From positions 66,810-130,809 of the forward strand of contig NZ_KE383895.1 in the NCBI RefSeq assembly GCF_000422625.1: a DNA stretch of 64,000 bases, written 5' to 3'. The translations under genes and the position numbers were made by a program. Within the stretch, counting starts at the first letter, position 1. Each line of letters opens with the position of its first letter. The notes under the pieces were generated by a model, which made no database searches, was not told the origin of the DNA, and saw only the letters and a program-made list of their open reading frames with translations. Shown piece by piece: positions 60,795 through 64,000 of the stretch. Origin of the DNA: Adlercreutzia mucosicola DSM 19490 (GTDB lineage: Bacteria; Actinomycetota; Coriobacteriia; Coriobacteriales; Eggerthellaceae).

Positions 60795-61739
60795 ATGGCA
60801 TCTATCGATCCTGCCTCCTGTCGCGTTGCGCTGCTCGCTGGCGGTACCAGCGGTGAGCGCGAGATTTCCTTGGCTTCGGGAAAGGGAGCCGGTGAAGCTC
60901 TGCGTACGGCAGGTTTCATCGTGGACGAGTATGACCCCGCCTCGAAAGAAGATCTGAAGGCTCTGATTGATGGTGACTACAACGTTGCCTTTCTGTGTCT
61001 GCACGGTAAGGGTGGCGAAGATGGTTGCTTGCAGGGATTCTTGGAGACTATTGGCCTTCCCTACACTGGACCGGGGGTGTGGGCCAGCGCCACGGCTATG
61101 AACAAGGCGAAGTCGAAGCTATTCTATGAGCGCGCGGGTATTCCCACGGCTCCGTTCCTGTATTTGCAACAGGGGGATGCCTACGACGGTGCGGAAATCG
61201 CCGCAATGATGGATGGCTGCTGTGTCGTGAAGCCCGCGACTGAGGGTAGTGCTCTCGGCATCTACATTGTCGAAGGTCCGGAGGCTGTCGCCGACGCTAT
61301 CGAGCAAGTGTTCAAGATCGACAGTCTGGTGATTGTCGAGAAGTTCATCGAGGGTATGGAAATTACCGTGGCGGTGCTGGGCAACGAGGATGCCTTTGCC
61401 CTTCCGATTATCGAGATCGTTCCGCGCGGCGAGTTCTACGACTTCGATTCGAAGTACGCTCCTGGCGGCTCGCAGCATATTTGCCCTGCACGTTTGGATG
61501 AGGAATTGTCGGCGTCGATTCGGGATCTCGCGGTTCAGGCCCATAAGGCGCTGGAGTGCACAGGTGTCTCGCGATCTGATTTTATTCTCGACAAGAATCA
61601 GGTGGCGTGGATCTTGGAAACAAACACGATTCCCGGCATGACGGCCACTTCGCTCTTGCCCGATGCCGCCCGCGCGGGAGGCATCGACTTCCCCGAGTTG
61701 TGCACCCGCCTCATCGGCTATGCCCTAGAAAAAAGATAA
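60795..61739 (+). CDS. ddl: D-alanine--D-alanine ligase
   Basis: 314 residues from ATG 60795 (GAAAGGTGAAGG upstream). ATP-grasp motifs: LLAGGTSGEREISLASG, FLCLHGKGGEDGCLQG, VVKPATEGSALGIY, EKFIEGMEITVAVLG, and ETNTIPGMTATSLLP. The loop reads FYDFDSKYAP; the Lys-Tyr pair is the pattern of D-Ala-D-Ala rather than D-Ala-D-Lac ligases, so ordinary vancomycin-sensitive precursors are expected. It makes the dipeptide for cell-wall precursors in the cytoplasm. Confidence 0.94.
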   Translation: MASIDPASCRVALLAGGTSGEREISLASGKGAGEALRTAGFIVDEYDPASKEDLKALIDGDYNVAFLCLHGKGGEDGCLQGFLETIGLPYTGPGVWASATAMNKAKSKLFYERAGIPTAPFLYLQQGDAYDGAEIAAMMDGCCVVKPATEGSALGIYIVEGPEAVADAIEQVFKIDSLVIVEKFIEGMEITVAVLGNEDAFALPIIEIVPRGEFYDFDSKYAPGGSQHICPARLDEELSASIRDLAVQAHKALECTGVSRSDFILDKNQVAWILETNTIPGMTATSLLPDAARAGGIDFPELCTRLIGYALEKR

Positions 61740-61741
61740 AG

Positions 61742-61770
61742 AAAAAACGGCCCGCAGGCCGTTTTTTCTT
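61742..61770. terminator. Bidirectional terminator after ddl
   Basis: Stem AAAAAACGGCC/GGCCGTTTTTT (61742-61752 with 61757-61767), with U-tracts for both strands; the minus-strand gene at 61807 also ends here. Confidence 0.88.
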
Positions 61771-61806
61771 ACCAAGAGGGAAGTCGGGAAGGGGTTCATG
61801 CGGCTC

Positions 61807-62445
61807 TTAGAACACCCCGCAGGACTTCAGGCCGAAGATGATGGCCGCCACAACCGCCAGTAGGAAGGCCCAGCTGAGCAGATAGCAGCCCTTATTGCCC
61901 TTCCGGCTTTCCTCCACGAGGCGCTCTGTGATGGAACGATGGGTCTTCACGAGCGCGGTGCCCTTCTTTTTAGCGGGATAGGGCACTGTGTCGGTGGGCA
62001 GCCAGCTGCCCTGGGACCGAATGATCTGATCGACTCCCTTCGTCTCCAAGTTCACGCGCGGTCGTCGGCCTTTAGCCATTTCCTTGGACAGACCCACAAT
62101 GAAGGGCTCCATGGCGTCGCGGTAGGCAGGGCCGTAGGCAATAACGGCCACCTCGCCCCAGTAATAGCCCGGTTCCGGATGATCGGTGAAGGCGACAAAG
62201 GATAGCAAAGCGGTCAGTCCCATGCCCTGGGCCTTCAGGATGCTCAGCGAGCGCGAATAAGCTGGCTCGAAGAAACCGATGCGCTTCTGGAAGCGGTTGA
62301 CGAGCCATGCCTTCTGAATACCGTCCTCGATGGTGCATTCAATGGTGTAGCGATCGCCGATGAGATTGTCAGCACCGATGAGGTCGGCCGCCTCCTTACG
62401 GGACACGGTCTGAAATGTTTGATATGTACCGATATACCGTTCCAT
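61807..62445 (-). CDS. Hypothetical protein with C-terminal membrane anchor
   Basis: 212 residues from ATG 62443-62445 (GGAGAG upstream). The soluble part contains two patterns, YTIECTIEDGIQKAWLVNRF-KRIGFFEP and EPGYYWGEVAVIAYGP, suggestive of a small beta-barrel such as HIRAN-like modules, but I cannot assign a family. A hydrophobic helix near the C-terminus (WAFLLAVVAAIIFGL) ends in KSCGVF and would anchor it to the membrane with the bulk in the cytoplasm. It converges on ddl. Confidence 0.7.
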   Translation of the reverse strand: MERYIGTYQTFQTVSRKEAADLIGADNLIGDRYTIECTIEDGIQKAWLVNRFQKRIGFFEPAYSRSLSILKAQGMGLTALLSFVAFTDHPEPGYYWGEVAVIAYGPAYRDAMEPFIVGLSKEMAKGRRPRVNLETKGVDQIIRSQGSWLPTDTVPYPAKKKGTALVKTHRSITERLVEESRKGNKGCYLLSWAFLLAVVAAIIFGLKSCGVF

Positions 62446-62589
62446 GGTTCTTCTCTCCGCTCTGGCTGATACAATACTGCGAGTTATCAATCTGACACCA
62501 TACCCGAGCTCGTCCGATCATGGAACTCTCGCCGCGACGAGGTTCCTTTTTTTCGGTATAGGGAGCTCTCCCGGAGATAGGGAAAACGC

Positions 62590-64000
62590 ATGGCACGCAG
62601 CACCGCGCCCGTTCAGGGACAATTGAAGAATTTCATCACCGATGGTACCCCGCAGGATGTGATCGAGCGTTATGAGTCGCTGCCCGTTCGCGCCGCTGCG
62701 GGGCATTTCGGCCCCTTTGATGGAAACGTTGTGGTTCTGGACACCGAGACCACGGGCTTCTCGCTGAATCACGACGAGCTGACTCAGATCGCCGCCGCTC
62801 GCATGGAGGGCGGCGAGATCGTTGACTGGTACATCACCTTCGTGAACCCGGGGAAACCCATCCCTGAGGATGTGGCGCATCTGACTGATATCCATGACAG
62901 CGATGTGGCCAACGCCCCGCTGCCCGCCGAGGCCCTGGCGGGGTTGGTGGAATTTGTCAGGGACGCGATTATCGTAGCCCACAACGCTGGCTTCGATCGC
63001 AACTTCACCACGAAGCATCCTGCGGGATACCCGCTGCTGGAGAATACCTGGGTCGATTCCCTCGATCTCTCGCGCATCGCCCTGCCACGCATGAAGTCCC
63101 ATCGCCTGATCGATCTGGTGAAGGCCTTCGGCGCGCCGCTTTCCACCCATCGAGCCGACGAGGACGTAGCCGCCACTTGCGCGCTGTTCCGCATCCTGCT
63201 GGCCGCAGTGGAGGCTATGCCCCCTATGCTGATTCGCGAGATCGCCGGCATGGCCGAAGAGGCCCAATGGCCGACGGTGACGGTATTCAAATACTTCGCC
63301 GATACGCTGCAGGAGGAACGGCCGCTGCCCTTCTCGCTGCGCTCCCTGCGCCGCGACCGTGTGGGAAAGATAGATATGCGCGCGAAGGTGGATGCGGACG
63401 ACATCGCCGCCGACCCCGCGCGCAGCATGGTGTTTCCCACGGCAGAGACGGTACGCACGGCCTTCACGGCCGAGGGAGCAGTCGGCTCGCTGTACGACGA
63501 TTACGAACAGCGCCAGGAGCAGTGCGCTATGGCCGAGGCGGTGCGCAGCGCCTTCGCCCGCTCCCGGAATCTGGTGGTAGAAGCGGGCACTGGCGTGGGA
63601 AAGTCCATGGCCTACTTGCTGCCCGCTGCTCTGACGGCGCGCGACAATCAGATCAACATCGGCGTGGCCACCAAGACGAATGCCCTGCTCGATCAGCTGG
63701 TGTACCATGAGCTGCCGGCCCTGGCCGAAACGCTCGGCGGCGGTCTTACCTACGCCTCACTGAAGGGATTCTCCCATTACCCCTGCCTTCATCGTATCGA
63801 GCGCGTGACGGTGGACGGCCCGCGCATGCGCACGGTGAGCAAGGAGGAACATCACCAGGCCCCGGCCCTAGCGGCCCTGCTCTCATTCATCGAGCAGACG
63901 GAGTACGATGATATCGATAACTTGAAGATCGACTATCGCGTGCTGCCCCGTTGGGCTATCACGACGACGAGCCATGACTGCCTGCGCCGCAAGTGTCCCT
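62590..64000 (+). CDS. dinG: DinG-type exonuclease/helicase, C-terminus cut by window edge
   Basis: 470 residues are visible from ATG 62590, and the frame is open at the edge. Residues ~45-210 form a DEDDh exonuclease: VVVLDTETTG (Asp51, Glu53), HNAGFDRNF and HRADEDVAAT. From ~300 an XPD/DinG-like helicase begins, with Walker A EAGTGVGKS near 331-337 and first cysteines of an iron-sulfur cluster in YPCLHR and CLRRKCP. Homologues unwind or trim DNA and RNA-DNA structures in repair. The downstream helicase motifs are outside the window. Confidence 0.88.
   Translation, partial: MARSTAPVQGQLKNFITDGTPQDVIERYESLPVRAAAGHFGPFDGNVVVLDTETTGFSLNHDELTQIAAARMEGGEIVDWYITFVNPGKPIPEDVAHLTDIHDSDVANAPLPAEALAGLVEFVRDAIIVAHNAGFDRNFTTKHPAGYPLLENTWVDSLDLSRIALPRMKSHRLIDLVKAFGAPLSTHRADEDVAATCALFRILLAAVEAMPPMLIREIAGMAEEAQWPTVTVFKYFADTLQEERPLPFSLRSLRRDRVGKIDMRAKVDADDIAADPARSMVFPTAETVRTAFTAEGAVGSLYDDYEQRQEQCAMAEAVRSAFARSRNLVVEAGTGVGKSMAYLLPAALTARDNQINIGVATKTNALLDQLVYHELPALAETLGGGLTYASLKGFSHYPCLHRIERVTVDGPRMRTVSKEEHHQAPALAALLSFIEQTEYDDIDNLKIDYRVLPRWAITTTSHDCLRRKCP

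Overview
The window is a stretch of high-GC chromosome, most likely from the Eggerthellaceae (Coriobacteriia, Actinomycetota). The evidence is two Tat-exported flavoprotein reductases, each beside a many-helix LuxR-type membrane regulator, an arrangement typical of that family, together with overall gene style and base composition. Species cannot be assigned from sequence reading alone. The window spans the replication origin: gyrA, gyrB, recF and dnaN run leftward from it on the minus strand, and an unusual ATPase gene, dnaA, rpmH, rnpA, yidD, yidC, jag, rsmG, parA and parB run rightward on the plus strand.

Layout. 1-4.9 kb: partial FAD reductase, divergent LuxR regulator, PIN/RHH toxin-antitoxin pair, serine acetyltransferase. 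5.1-9.2 kb: a two-gene cell-envelope glycopolymer module whose first gene fuses a YidC/Oxa1 domain to a CDP-glycerol glycerophosphotransferase domain; the second is an LTA-synthase-like sulfatase. 9.5-13.1 kb: MFS exporter fused to CBS domains, then a CNNM/CorC transporter-like protein. 13.2-17.3 kb: second LuxR/flavoprotein module with an amidohydrolase. 17.5-19.6 kb: inverted-repeat element, two serine tRNAs, PrsA/SurA-like foldase lipoprotein. 19.8-24.4 kb: FMN-riboswitch-controlled ribD-ribE-ribBA-ribH plus a HAD phosphatase that may supply the missing dephosphorylation step. 24.4-29.4 kb: typA, a membrane J-protein, a CPBP protease, a TraX-like membrane protein, a 217-bp terminal-inverted-repeat element and a small hypothetical protein.

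29.4-41.5 kb is a surface-protein island on the minus strand: a 1288-residue repeat-rich adhesin with a poly-G tract upstream, and a separate compact operon encoding a giant beta-helix protein, two SipW-type secreted proteins, a sortase-signal protein, a MucBP-like anchored protein and a SipW-like signal peptidase. The operon probably makes and processes its own extracellular fibre or adhesin layer.

41.7-64 kb: tRNA-Ala and tRNA-Ile, a bifunctional-nuclease protein, then the origin region. The dnaN-dnaA junction is divergent, is AT-rich and contains TTTTCCAC-type DnaA boxes; a second box cluster lies between dnaA and rpmH. Five parS or near-parS sites lie between 49.1 and 59.7 kb, fitting the parAB genes. 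Right of parB lie rlmN, ddl, an unknown membrane protein and a truncated DinG-type exonuclease/helicase.

The strongest candidates for under-described biology are the GHKL-ATPase/winged-helix protein between dnaN and dnaA, the YidC-glycerophosphotransferase fusion, and the SipW surface operon with its palindromic promoter element and the nearby poly-G-controlled adhesin. Database searches were not possible, so family names rest on motif and domain-pattern recognition.
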